Shown: positions 1 to 8,188 of the stretch, piece after piece
How the letters are laid out: every line of letters starts with the position of its first letter
Position numbering within the stretch: position 1 is the stretch's first letter
Origin: JAEUPI01 sp046348365
GTDB lineage: Bacteria > Pseudomonadota > Gammaproteobacteria > Burkholderiales > Burkholderiaceae_C
Direction: 5' to 3'
Assembly (NCBI GenBank): GCA_046348365.1
Contig: JAXMEL010000005.1
Span: 248,001 to 312,000, forward strand
DNA: 64,000 bases
Program-made: the position numbers and the translations under genes
Notes under the pieces: generated by a model
What the model was told of the DNA's origin: nothing
Database searches by the model: none
The model's input: only the letters and a program-made list of their open reading frames with translations

Positions 1-359
1 TCGCTGAGGTGCGAAAGCGCGTATTCGGGCGCCCGCGCATCGCGCCCGCCGCCGAGAATCACGATCGCCACCTTCTTGCCGCTGCCGACGGAGCGCTTGA
101 TCTCTGCCAGCCGCTCGGCGCTCAGCGCCGGCGGCGGCTTGAGCAGCGCGCGCTCGAGGAACTCGCCGACGGCCGAGGTGCAACTCAGCCAGACCAACGC
201 CGCGCCGAGCAGCATCGTGAGCCAGGCGATCGAGCGCTTCCAGAACATCAGCCGCGCGCCGAACAGCATCAGCAGCAGCCACGGCACGGGCGGCAGCGCC
301 AGCGCCGTCAACGCGGGTTTCCAGTTCTGCGCGCCGAGCAGGATCAGCAGGTCGTTCAA
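1..359 (-). CDS. YdcF/DUF218-family membrane protein, N-terminal part (cut by window edge)
   Basis: Reading leftwards from position 359, the frame opens with a hydrophobic N-terminal half that looks like two membrane segments (PPVPWLLLMLFGARLMFW, then SIAWLTMLLGAALVWL). It continues into a loop ending KPPPAL and the start of a DUF218 domain (VAIVILGGGRDARAPEY). This is the layout of YdcF/ElyC-type proteins, which sit in the inner membrane and are linked to envelope polysaccharide metabolism. There is no ATG upstream in this frame; TTG at 359 is the best start and no clear Shine-Dalgarno is seen. The C-terminal two thirds lie outside the window. The family call is solid; the exact role is unknown. 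Confidence 0.7.
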   Translation of the reverse strand, partial: MNDLLILLGAQNWKPALTALALPPVPWLLLMLFGARLMFWKRSIAWLTMLLGAALVWLSCTSAVGEFLERALLKPPPALSAERLAEIKRSVGSGKKVAIVILGGGRDARAPEYALSHLS

Positions 360-559
360 TGCGGGCGGGGCAAGGGCCGTGAGCGATCGAGAGGTGGCGA
401 TTCTCGTCCCGGGGCCGCCTCGCGACGCGTGAAATAGGCCCGTGCCGAAACGCCCTGTTACCCGCTGCGGCGCGCCTGGGCACAATGCGGTGCGCTGTGT
501 GTCGGTGCGGCGCTGCGCAGCACCGAGTCGATGCACATGCGCTGCATCCGGAGCGAACC

Positions 560-1090
560 ATGTCCGAAGTCATCACGCTGGCCGGAGGCTGCTTCTGGTG
601 TCTCGAGGCCGTGTACGAGCAGGTCGACGGCGTGCTCGCCGTCGAATCGGGCTACAGCAACGGCCACGCGCCGAACCCGACCTACGAGGACGTCTGTTCG
701 GGCTCCACCGGGTACGCCGAGGTGGTGCAGGTCACCTTCGATCCGCAGCGCATCACGCTGCGCGAGATCCTGGAAATCTTCTTCGCCATCCACGACCCGA
801 CCACGCGCAACCGCCAGGGCAACGACCTCGGCACCCAGTACCGCTCGGGCATCTACGTCGGCACGCCGCAGCAGGAGACCGTGGCGCGCGAGGTGATCGC
901 CGAGGTGAATGCGCAGCTGAAGGGCCGCGTGGTGACCGAACTGGCGCCGCTGGCCAACTACTCGCGCGCCGAGGGCTACCACCAGCACTACTTCGCTCGC
1001 AACCCGGGGCAGGGCTACTGCGCGTTCGTCGTGGCGCCGAAGGTCGAGAAATTCAAGCGCACGTTCGCCGCGCGGCTGCGCAAGGCCTGA
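560..1090 (+). CDS. msrA: Peptide-methionine (S)-S-oxide reductase MsrA
   Basis: This 176-residue protein reduces methionine S-sulfoxide in proteins and free methionine, using thioredoxin. The catalytic motif GGCFWC is at residues 9-14, with the nucleophilic Cys at 11. The family signatures GYSNG and YRSGIY follow, and a likely recycling Cys sits in GYCAF near the C-terminus. I chose ATG 560 because GGAG lies 6 nt upstream and MsrA normally begins a few residues before GGCFWC; an upstream in-frame ATG at 485 would add 25 arginine-rich, atypical residues. The gene converges with pdxH over 34 bp. The length is normal for the family. Confidence 0.95.
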   Translation: MSEVITLAGGCFWCLEAVYEQVDGVLAVESGYSNGHAPNPTYEDVCSGSTGYAEVVQVTFDPQRITLREILEIFFAIHDPTTRNRQGNDLGTQYRSGIYVGTPQQETVAREVIAEVNAQLKGRVVTELAPLANYSRAEGYHQHYFARNPGQGYCAFVVAPKVEKFKRTFAARLRKA

Positions 1091-1124
1091 CGAGCCGGCG
1101 ACGCGGCGCGCGTGCGCGTCGGCG

Positions 1125-1787
1125 CTACGGTGCCAGCCGTTCGCGCAGCCACCGGCCGGCCTCGAGCCGGTAGCGGATGCGGTCGTGCAGCCGGCTCGGG
1201 CGGCCCTGCCAGAACTCGTAGCGATCGGGCGCGAGCCGGTAGCCGCCCCAATGCGGCGGCCGCGGCGGATGCATCATGTAGCGCGCCGCCACCTTGGCCG
1301 CCGCGGTGACCAGCACCGCGCGCGAGGCGATCGGCTGGCTCTGCGGCGAAGCCCAGGCGCCGATGCGCGAATCGAGCGGGCGGCTGGCGTAGTAGGCATC
1401 CGACTGCTGCGGCTCGACCTTCGACACCAAGCCCTCGATGCGCACCACGCGCTCGAGCTCGACCCAATGGAACTGCAATGCAGCGTACGGTTGATGCGCC
1501 AGTTCGTGGCCCTTGCGGCTTTCGTAGTTCGAGTACCACACGATGCCGCGCGCGTCGAATCCCTTGATCAGCACCACGCGCGTCGACGGCCTGCCGTCGG
1601 CGCCCACGGTGGCGAGCGTCATCGCGTTGGGCTCGGGCAGCTCGGCCTTCAGCGCCTCGTCGAGCCATTTCGCGAACTGCTGCATCGGGTCGTCGGCGCA
1701 GGAACTCTCGTCGAGCTCCTCGCGCTCGTAGCTCTTGCGCAGGGCGGCCAGTGCATGGTTGTCCATGCGCGCAGTATGCATGTGCAT
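1125..1787 (-). CDS. pdxH: Pyridoxamine 5'-phosphate oxidase PdxH
   Basis: PdxH is an FMN enzyme that oxidises pyridoxine- or pyridoxamine-5'-phosphate to pyridoxal phosphate in the cytosol. The frame shows the conserved N-terminal run (LRKSYEREELDE), the FMN-binding stretch TRVVLIKGFDARGIVWYSNY, the phosphate-binding SRIGAWAS and the C-terminal signature with RLHDRIRY. The start is uncertain: ATGs at 1787, 1781 and 1766 are all in frame and none has a good Shine-Dalgarno. The one at 1766 (MDNHALAALRKSY) matches the usual family N-terminus best. Its neighbours (msrA, a MobA-like gene) are separate units. Confidence 0.93.
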   Translation of the reverse strand: MHMHTARMDNHALAALRKSYEREELDESSCADDPMQQFAKWLDEALKAELPEPNAMTLATVGADGRPSTRVVLIKGFDARGIVWYSNYESRKGHELAHQPYAALQFHWVELERVVRIEGLVSKVEPQQSDAYYASRPLDSRIGAWASPQSQPIASRAVLVTAAAKVAARYMMHPPRPPHWGGYRLAPDRYEFWQGRPSRLHDRIRYRLEAGRWLRERLAP

Positions 1788-1927
1788 GCCGAACTACGGA
1801 TTGCTCCCTACGTGATGGGCCCTAAGTGAAGCTCCCACTGTTTGCAGGCGGTGAGGGATCCGATGCTTGACGCCGGGGTCGCGTCGTGCGGTGAGTTTGG
1901 GGGCATCGTCGCGCCGGCCCGGGATCC

Positions 1928-2560
1928 ATGCGCCATCAGCCCACCGTCATCGTCTTGGCAGCCGGACGCGGCAGCCGCTTCAAGGCCGAAGTGCACAAGC
2001 TGCTGCAGCCGTTCGCCGGCTCCACGGTGCTCGGCACCACGCTGGAACGCGCGATCGAGAGCGGCATGCCGTTGCGCGTGGTCACCTCACCCGCGCTGAC
2101 GCCGGAGGCGGCGCGACACGTCGCGCTGCGCGACATCGTCGAGCTGCCCGAGTCGGGCGGCCCCGGCGCCGAGCAGCTCGGCATGGGCTATTCGATCGCC
2201 AGCGGCGTGTCGGCCAGCGCCGACGCGGCCGGCTGGCTGGTGATGCCGGGCGACATGCCGATGGTGCGCAGCGCCACCTACGTGGCGGTGGCCGATGCGC
2301 TGGCCGACCACCCCGTGGCCTATGCGCAGTACCAGGGCCGGCGCGGGCATCCGGTGGGCTTCTCGCCGGAGCTGTATTCCGAGCTCGTGCAGCTGACCGG
2401 CGACGAAGGCGCGCGACGCGTGGTGGCGCGCTTTCCGTCGTTCGGCGTCGAGGTCGACGACCCCGGCGTGCTGATCGACCTGGACACAACCGACGACCTG
2501 GCCGCACTGTCGGCGCACGTCGCCGGCGCGAAGAGCCTGCCGCGGCGCGCGGCGGGGTAG
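1928..2560 (+). CDS. MobA-like NTP transferase (NTP_transf_3 / MocA type)
   Basis: This 210-residue protein has the nucleotidyltransferase signature LAAGRGSRF at residues 10-18 and a following lysine (VHKLLQPF), as in MobA/MocA/GlmU N-terminal domains. The metal-binding Asp region reads VMPGDMPMV. Such proteins transfer CMP or GMP to molybdopterin, or act on other sugar-1-phosphate-like substrates. No xanthine dehydrogenase or CoxL-type gene lies nearby to fix the substrate, although mog lies elsewhere in the window (56,720). A GGGA sequence 5 nt before ATG 1928 supports the start. The gene converges with the pseudouridine synthase at 2581. Confidence 0.8.
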   Translation: MRHQPTVIVLAAGRGSRFKAEVHKLLQPFAGSTVLGTTLERAIESGMPLRVVTSPALTPEAARHVALRDIVELPESGGPGAEQLGMGYSIASGVSASADAAGWLVMPGDMPMVRSATYVAVADALADHPVAYAQYQGRRGHPVGFSPELYSELVQLTGDEGARRVVARFPSFGVEVDDPGVLIDLDTTDDLAALSAHVAGAKSLPRRAAG

Positions 2561-2580
2561 CCGACGATCGGACCTGCGCG

Positions 2581-3342
2581 CTAGAAGCGCTCGTGTGCCG
2601 CGAGATAGCGCCACTGCCCCTGCGGCAGGCGGCCGAGCACCACGCGGCCGATGCGCACGCGCTTCAGACCCAGCACCTCGAGACCCACGAGCTCGCACAT
2701 GCGCCGGATCTGGCGCTTGCGGCCCTCGCGCAGCACGAAGCGCAACTGGTCGTCGTTGGCCCAGCTGACCTTGGCCGGCCGCAGCTGGCGCCCGTCGAGC
2801 TCCAGGCCGTGGCGCAGCAGCGCCAGGGCGTCCTCGGGCAGCGCACGACCGTCTGCCGTGCGCACGCGCACCAGGTACTCCTTCTCGATCGGGCTCGCGT
2901 CGCCGATCAGCGTGCGCGCGATGCGCCCGTCCTGCGTCAGCACGAGCAGGCCGGTGGAATCGATGTCGAGCCGGCCCGCCGGCGCGAGGCCGCGCGTGTG
3001 CGCCGGGCTGAACCGCGGGCCGGGCACGCCGCCGCTCCACAGCGTCTGCGCACCGATCAACGTGGCCGCGCTCGGATGCCCGTCCTCGGGCTGCCCGCTC
3101 ACGTAGCCCACCGGCTTGTGCAGCAGCACCGTCACGCGCTGCGACTGCTCGGCCTTGGCGCGCGGATCGATCTCGATGCGCGCCTGCGGCCCGACCCGCT
3201 GGCCGAGCACGGCCATGGCGCCGTCAACCCGCACCCAGCCGGCCTCGATCCACGCGTCGGCCTCGCGCCGCGACGCGAGGCCGCGATCGGCCATCACCTT
3301 CGACAGCCGCACGCCCTCGGGCACGGCAGGGGCAGCCGTCAT
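2581..3342 (-). CDS. RsuA/RluF-family rRNA pseudouridine synthase
   Basis: An N-terminal S4 RNA-binding domain (RLSKVMADRGLASRREAD, residues 12-29) is followed by a pseudouridine synthase domain with the start LLHKPVGYVSGQ and the catalytic motif GRLDIDSTGLL, whose first Asp is the catalytic residue. The REGRKRQIRRM motif of the RsuA/RluB/E/F group is present. The 253-residue length and lack of a basic C-terminal tail suggest RluF rather than RluB, but the target uridine cannot be read from the sequence. The gene starts 5 nt after the hydrolase at 3348-4214 and so may be the last gene of a mutL-hydrolase-synthase operon. Confidence 0.87.
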   Translation of the reverse strand: MTAAPAVPEGVRLSKVMADRGLASRREADAWIEAGWVRVDGAMAVLGQRVGPQARIEIDPRAKAEQSQRVTVLLHKPVGYVSGQPEDGHPSAATLIGAQTLWSGGVPGPRFSPAHTRGLAPAGRLDIDSTGLLVLTQDGRIARTLIGDASPIEKEYLVRVRTADGRALPEDALALLRHGLELDGRQLRPAKVSWANDDQLRFVLREGRKRQIRRMCELVGLEVLGLKRVRIGRVVLGRLPQGQWRYLAAHERF

Positions 3343-3347
3343 CGCAT

Positions 3348-4214
3348 TCAGATGCGCAGGCCGAAGAGCGAGCGCACCGCCTCGCGGTACTGGTCCTGGC
3401 CAAGCGCGTTGGTGTTGTGGTGCGTGCCGCCGTCGACGAGCACGAAGCGCTTAGGCGCGCGGGCGCGCTCGTACAGCGCACGGCCGAGCTCGGGCCTGAT
3501 CAGCGCGTCGTTGGAGCCGTGCACCACCAGCACCGGCGAGCCGATGCGCGCGATGAGCTGTGCCGCCTCGAAACGCTGCGTGATCAGCGGCCCCAGCGGC
3601 AGCCAGCCGAAGCGCATGGTGCTCACCACGTCGGGGATCGACGGGAAGCTGCCCTCGAGCATCACGCCGCGCTCGTCGTCGACTTCGGCTGCCAGATGCA
3701 CCGCGATCGCAGCGCCCAGCGAATGGCCGAAGATGTAGCGCGGCGCGCGCGGCATCTCGCGCCGCAGCCAGTTCCAGGCGGCACGGGCATCCTCGTAGGC
3801 GGACTCTTCCGACGGCAACTGGTCGGTGCTCTGCCCGAAGCCGCGGTAGTCCATGCCGAGCACGGCAAAGCCCAGCTCATGCATGCGCCGCATGCGAAAC
3901 GCGCTGCTGCGCACGTCCCAGCGCGCGCCGTGAAGGTACAGCAGCACCGGTGCGTCGGCGCGATCCTGCGGCAGCCACAGTGCGTGCAGGCGGATGCGCT
4001 CGCCGCTGGAGGGCGCGGCGAAATCGATCCAGCGCTCGGCCATGCCGTCGGCGGCCGCGGCAGCGCCCGCCCAGGTGGACTTGTTGGGCTGGAAGATCCA
4101 GCGCCGCTGCTGTTCGTCGAGCGCGGCGCAGCCGGCCAGCAGCAGCGCGCTGGCCGCCAGCACGGCGGCCACGAGGCGCTGCCACGCACGAACCGGCACG
4201 CCGGCGGTCGTCAT
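3348..4214 (-). CDS. Alpha/beta-hydrolase lipoprotein, paralogue A (downstream of mutL)
   Basis: This 288-residue alpha/beta hydrolase has a lipoprotein signal ending in the lipobox LLAGC (Cys 29), so it is probably anchored in an envelope membrane. The fold is marked by LYLHGARWD, the nucleophile elbow GHSLG, an acidic residue in VHGSNDALI, and a late His-rich GGTHHN that would supply the catalytic histidine. It starts 1 nt after the mutL stop, so the two are almost certainly cotranscribed. The gene at 21,276 is a clear paralogue with the same architecture (QQRRWIF after the lipobox, DYRGFG, LGRALYERA, KRFVLVDGG) and lies next to mutS. The substrate is unknown. Confidence 0.85.
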   Translation of the reverse strand: MTTAGVPVRAWQRLVAAVLAASALLLAGCAALDEQQRRWIFQPNKSTWAGAAAAADGMAERWIDFAAPSSGERIRLHALWLPQDRADAPVLLYLHGARWDVRSSAFRMRRMHELGFAVLGMDYRGFGQSTDQLPSEESAYEDARAAWNWLRREMPRAPRYIFGHSLGAAIAVHLAAEVDDERGVMLEGSFPSIPDVVSTMRFGWLPLGPLITQRFEAAQLIARIGSPVLVVHGSNDALIRPELGRALYERARAPKRFVLVDGGTHHNTNALGQDQYREAVRSLFGLRI

Positions 4215-5996
4215 TCAGCGACCTCGCAGAAAGAGCCCGTCGAGCTCCTTCAACGTGATCTGGCGCCAGGTCGGCCGCCCGTGGTTGCACTGGTCGGCGC
4301 GTTCGGTGGCTTCCATATGGCGCAGCAGCGCATTCATCTCGTCGAGCGTGAGCCGGCGGTTCGCGCGCACGGCGCCGTGGCAGGCCATGGTGGCGAGCAG
4401 TTCGTCGCGGGCACGCTGAACGACGCGGCTCGACTCGGTGTGCGCCAGGTCGGCCAGCACGGCGCGCGTGAGATCCACCAGATCGGCGTCGGGCAACGCG
4501 GCGGGCCGGCTGCGCACCGCCAGCGTGCCGGCGGTGAGCGGCGACACGTCGAGCCCCAGCTCGTGCAGGCTGTCGGCCGCCGCCTGCGCGGTGGCCATCT
4601 CGGCCGGCGTGGCGGCGAAGCTCACCGGGATCAGCAGCGGCTGCGCGGCGAGCGTTGCGCCCGCACCGGCTGCCTTGAGCCGCTCGTACACGATGCGCTC
4701 GTGGGCCGCATGCATGTCGACCACCACGAGACCATGCGCGTTCTCGGCCAGCACATAGGCGCCCGCGAGCTGCGCGATCGCGCGGCCGAGCGGCCAGTCG
4801 GCGCGGGTGACGTCGGGGTCGATGCAAGCCGCGGTCTGTGCCGCCTCGGCCGAGGCGGCGGCTGCGGCGGGCCATGCCGGCAACGGCTCCCAGGCCTCGA
4901 AGCGCGTCGCGGTCGACGCGGTCGGCATGCGCCAGGGCAGCGTCGCCGCATCGCGGGACGGCTGCCTCATCTGCGGCGCCTGTTCGCCCGCGCGCGAAGC
5001 GGCGAGTGCGGCTTCCACCGCATGCAGCACTGCCTGGTGCACTGCGCGGCCGTCGCGAAAGCGCACCTCGATCTTCGTCGGGTGCACGTTGGCGTCGACC
5101 AGCGTCGCCGGCAGGCGCAGGAAGAGGGCGAACGCGGGCTGCCGCTGGCCGTGCAGCACGTCGTCGTAGGCGCTGCGCACGGCGTGGCTGACCAGCCGGT
5201 CGCGCACGTGGCGACCGTTGACGAACAGGTACTGCAGGTCGGCGCGCGAGCGCGCCTGGTCGGGCAGCCCGACGCGGCCGTGCAGCGCCAGTGCGCCGGC
5301 CTCGCCGGCGAGAACGCGGCTGCCGTCGATGAAGGCCTCGCCCAGCACATCGCGCAGCCGCTGCTCCGGCGTGGCGGCGCGCCACTGCTGCTGCAGCCGC
5401 CCTTCGTGCCAGAGCGCGAAACCGACATCGGGCCGCGCCAGCGCGTGCCTGCGCAGCGCCTCCACGCAATGCGCCAGTTCGGTGGCGTCGCTCTTGAGGA
5501 ACTTGCGCCGGGCCGGCGTGGCGAAGAAGAGTTCGCGCACGTCGACCGTGGTGCCGGGCTCGCGTGCGGCCGGTGCCAGCTCGCCGCTGCGCGCATCGAT
5601 GCGCCACGCCTGCGCCGCGCCGGCCGCGCGGCTGACGATCGACAGCTCCGACACCGACGCGATGGCGGCGAGCGCCTCGCCGCGAAAACCCATCGTCGCG
5701 ACGCGTTCCAGCTCGTCGAGCGACGCGATCTTGCTCGTCGCATGCCGCGTCAAGGCCAGCGGCAACTCGTCGCGCGGAATGCCGCTGCCGTCGTCCTCGA
5801 CCGTGATCGCCCGCGTGCCGCCGGCGGCCAGCCGCACCGTGACCGCCGTGGCACCGGCATCGAGCGCGTTGTCGACCAGCTCGCGCACCACCGACGCCGG
5901 CCGGTCCACCACCTCGCCCGCGGCGATCTGGCTCACGAGCTCGTGCGGCAGCTCGCGGATGGGCCTGCGTTCGGGGGTGTCCACTCGGGCGTGCAT
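4215..5996 (-). CDS. mutL: DNA mismatch repair protein MutL, endonuclease type
   Basis: MutL couples mismatch recognition by MutS to strand incision. The 593-residue product has the GHKL ATPase motifs: ELVDNALDAGAT (residues 39-50), DDGSGIP (68-74), TRHATSKI (83-90) and GFRGEALA (103-110). After a variable Ala-rich linker, the dimerisation domain carries DMHAAHERIVYE near residue 425, which fits the nicking-type motif DQHA(X)2E(X)4E apart from Gln to Met. It also has ACHGAVR and CNHGRP near residues 550-575, the other metal-site motifs of endonuclease MutL. This agrees with MutH-independent repair. ATG 5996 puts the first family motif (IRELPHELVSQIAAGEVV) close to the N-terminus; the frame extends upstream without support. 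Confidence 0.96.
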   Translation of the reverse strand: MHARVDTPERRPIRELPHELVSQIAAGEVVDRPASVVRELVDNALDAGATAVTVRLAAGGTRAITVEDDGSGIPRDELPLALTRHATSKIASLDELERVATMGFRGEALAAIASVSELSIVSRAAGAAQAWRIDARSGELAPAAREPGTTVDVRELFFATPARRKFLKSDATELAHCVEALRRHALARPDVGFALWHEGRLQQQWRAATPEQRLRDVLGEAFIDGSRVLAGEAGALALHGRVGLPDQARSRADLQYLFVNGRHVRDRLVSHAVRSAYDDVLHGQRQPAFALFLRLPATLVDANVHPTKIEVRFRDGRAVHQAVLHAVEAALAASRAGEQAPQMRQPSRDAATLPWRMPTASTATRFEAWEPLPAWPAAAAASAEAAQTAACIDPDVTRADWPLGRAIAQLAGAYVLAENAHGLVVVDMHAAHERIVYERLKAAGAGATLAAQPLLIPVSFAATPAEMATAQAAADSLHELGLDVSPLTAGTLAVRSRPAALPDADLVDLTRAVLADLAHTESSRVVQRARDELLATMACHGAVRANRRLTLDEMNALLRHMEATERADQCNHGRPTWRQITLKELDGLFLRGR

Positions 5997-6048
5997 CGTG
6001 CGGAATTGTAGGAGGCACCGCGAACCCAACACCGATAATCCCCGACCC

Positions 6049-6717
6049 ATGGACCTGCTCGTCTTCCTGATCGACTTCGTGCTGCACGTCGACGTGCACC
6101 TGCGCGAGTTCGTCGAGCAATACGGCAACTGGGTCTATGCGCTGCTGTTCCTGATCATCTTCGTCGAGACCGGGCTGGTGGTGATGCCTTTCCTGCCCGG
6201 CGACTCGCTGCTGTTCATCGTCGGGGCGCTGGCCGGTGCCGGGCTGATGAGCTACCCGCTGGTGGTGGCGCTGCTGATCGCGGCGGCTGTGCTCGGCAAC
6301 CAGACCAACTACACGATCGGCTCGATCGTCGGGCCGCGGGTCTTCCAGTGGGAAGATTCGCGCTTCTTCAACAAGCGGGCGTTCCAGCAGGCGCACGCGT
6401 TCTACGAACGCTACGGCGGCATCACGATCGTCGTGGCGCGGTTCCTGCCGTTCCTGCGCACGTTCGCACCGTTCGTGGCCGGCGTGGCGCAGATGACGCG
6501 CGCCAAGTTCAGCCTCTACGACGTGACGGGCGGCTCGTTGTGGGTGGTGTCGCTGGTGACGGCGGGCTACCTGTTCGGCAACATCGCCTGGGTGCAGACG
6601 CATCTGAGCACGATCATCTGGACGCTGATCCTGGTACCTGGCGTGCTGGCGCTGGCCGGTGCGTGGCGCGCGCGGCGGCGCGAGGCGCGCCGGGCCGAAG
6701 GCAAGGTTTCGGCCTGA
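6049..6717 (+). CDS. DedA-family membrane protein
   Basis: This 222-residue polytopic protein has the DedA signatures: the segment FVETGLVVMPFLPGDSLLF, a GN near LGNQTNYTIG, the F.RFLPF.RTFAPFVAG motif (RFLPFLRTFAPFVAGVAQM), and a basic C-terminal tail. DedA proteins act in membrane homeostasis, with proposed roles in lipid flipping and proton-dependent transport. ATG 6049 is preceded by GATAAT at 6034-6039, only about 10 nt upstream. This may be a -10 box, and the transcript would then have almost no leader. The gene is divergent from mutL and convergent with amiC, ending at a block of 27-bp repeats. Confidence 0.9.
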   Translation: MDLLVFLIDFVLHVDVHLREFVEQYGNWVYALLFLIIFVETGLVVMPFLPGDSLLFIVGALAGAGLMSYPLVVALLIAAAVLGNQTNYTIGSIVGPRVFQWEDSRFFNKRAFQQAHAFYERYGGITIVVARFLPFLRTFAPFVAGVAQMTRAKFSLYDVTGGSLWVVSLVTAGYLFGNIAWVQTHLSTIIWTLILVPGVLALAGAWRARRREARRAEGKVSA

Positions 6718-6812
6718 GCTGTCGCGCGGCGTGCTACAGCGCGCGCTGTCGCGCGGGCTGCTACAACGCGCGCTGTCGCGCTGGTCGCTACAGCGCGCGC
6801 TGTCGCGCGCGG
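6718..6812. repeat. Three and a half 27-bp tandem repeats at the dedA/amiC 3' junction
   Basis: Three complete units begin GCTGTCGCGC at 6718, 6745 and 6772, each 27 bp long and ending in ACGCGC or AGCGCGC; a partial fourth begins at 6799. Units differ at a few internal positions. At the junctions the sequence CAGCGCGCGCTG is a perfect 12-bp palindrome, so each junction can form a hairpin. The array starts on the base after the dedA stop and runs into the last codons of amiC, whose stop codon (6788-6790) is inside the third unit. Because 27 is a multiple of three, copy-number change would alter the amiC tail without shifting the frame if the array expands towards it. Confidence 0.85.
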
Positions 6813-8188
6813 GGCGGGTTGCGCGCGAAGTAGCGCCGGATGCCGGTGATCAGAGCGTCCACCAGCTTGTCCTGGTAGCGGCCGGTGCGCAGCAGGCGCT
6901 CCTCGTCGGGGTTCGAGATGAACGCGGTCTCGACAAGGATCGATGGGATGTCGGGTGCCTTCAACACCGCGAAGCTCGCCTGCTCGACGCGCGCCTTGTG
7001 CAGATGGCCCACGAGGCCGATGCGCTGCAGCACTTCGTGGCCCGCGCGCAGGCTGTCCTTGATCTGCGCGGCGGTGCTCATCTCGAGCATCGCGCGCAGC
7101 ACCTGCGCATCCCTGGCCGTGCGCAGGTTGACCCCGCCCACCACGTCGGCGGCGTTTTCGCGATCGGCCATCCAGCGCGCCGCGGTGCTCGACGCCGCGC
7201 CGGAGGACAGCGCGAACACCGACGCGCCGCGCGCCTTGGGCGTCAGGAACGCATCGGCATGCACCGAGACGAAGAGGTCGGCTTGCACGCGCCGCGCCTT
7301 GCGCACGCGCTCCTGCAGCGGCACGAAGTAGTCGCCGTCGCGCGTCAGCATGGCGCGCGCACCGGGAATGGCGTTGAGCCGGTCGCGCAGCTTCAGCGCC
7401 ACGGCGAGCACGACGTCCTTCTCCCTCAGGCCGCTGGGGCCGATCGCGCCGGGGTCTTCGCCGCCGTGGCCGGGGTCGATCGCCACCACGAGCAGCCGCT
7501 CGATCTTGCGCCGCGCTTCGGCGCCGGGCGGCGGCGGCGGGGCGGGCGTGCCGAGCGGCGCCGAGGCCGGCTTCGCCGCGGGTTGGGAGGCCGCCTGCTT
7601 CGCGGCAGGCTCGGGCGCAGCCGGCTTCGCGGCTGGTGCCGACGCGCCGAGTTCGCCGCGCTCGGCGCGCGCCATCATCTCGCCCAGCGCGTCGCGCACC
7701 GCCGCCTCGGCCTGCTTCTCGGCGCGCTCCTTGTCGCGCAGCAGATCGATCAGCGGGTCGCGCTCCTGCAGCGGGTAGAGGTCGAACACCAGGCGGTGCC
7801 CGTAGGCCGCCACCGGCTGCAGCGTGAACTGCTGCGGTGCCACGTTCTGCTTGAGGTCGAGCACCAGCCGCACCACGCGCGGCTGGTTCTGGCCCACGCG
7901 CACGCCGGCGATGTACGGGTCGTCGGGCCTGATCTTGCCGACGATGTCGCGCAGCGTGGGGCTCAGCTCGAGCTGATCGATGTCGACCACCATCCGCGGC
8001 GGGCCGTCGGTGATCTGGAAGTGCCGGGCGGCGAGCGGCTCGTCGGATTCGATCGTCACGCGCGTGTACTCCGCCGCCGGCCACACGCGCACCGCGACGA
8101 TGCTCGCCGCGCGCGCCGCGGTGTGCGCGCCGAAGGCCAGCACCAGCGCGCCGCCATGGCCGATCGCGTGCCGACGGTTGAGCTTCAT
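6788..8188 (-). CDS. amiC: N-acetylmuramoyl-L-alanine amidase AmiC
   Basis: This periplasmic amidase cleaves the amide between MurNAc and L-Ala during daughter-cell separation. The product is 466 residues: a signal peptide that begins MKLNRRHAIG (Tat-like RRHAIG), an AMIN domain around residues 30-140, an Ala/Pro-rich linker around 165-230, and an Amidase_3 domain. That domain carries the zinc ligands in DPGHGGEDPG (about residue 236), REKDVV and SVHADAF, and the catalytic Glu in VETAFISN. The start overlaps the tsaE stop by ATGA, so the two are coupled. The very C-terminus (PPRARQRAL) is encoded inside a tandem repeat. Confidence 0.94.
   Translation of the reverse strand: MKLNRRHAIGHGGALVLAFGAHTAARAASIVAVRVWPAAEYTRVTIESDEPLAARHFQITDGPPRMVVDIDQLELSPTLRDIVGKIRPDDPYIAGVRVGQNQPRVVRLVLDLKQNVAPQQFTLQPVAAYGHRLVFDLYPLQERDPLIDLLRDKERAEKQAEAAVRDALGEMMARAERGELGASAPAAKPAAPEPAAKQAASQPAAKPASAPLGTPAPPPPPGAEARRKIERLLVVAIDPGHGGEDPGAIGPSGLREKDVVLAVALKLRDRLNAIPGARAMLTRDGDYFVPLQERVRKARRVQADLFVSVHADAFLTPKARGASVFALSSGAASSTAARWMADRENAADVVGGVNLRTARDAQVLRAMLEMSTAAQIKDSLRAGHEVLQRIGLVGHLHKARVEQASFAVLKAPDIPSILVETAFISNPDEERLLRTGRYQDKLVDALITGIRRYFARNPPRARQRAL

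Noticed and set aside
3417..6011. Long open frame on the plus strand opposite mutL and the hydrolase
   Set aside because: It reads as Arg/Gly/Ala/His-rich sequence with no domain and mirrors the codon bias of the real genes on the other strand.
6718..6812. CRISPR-like array
   Set aside because: Units are contiguous with no unique spacers, and no cas genes are present.
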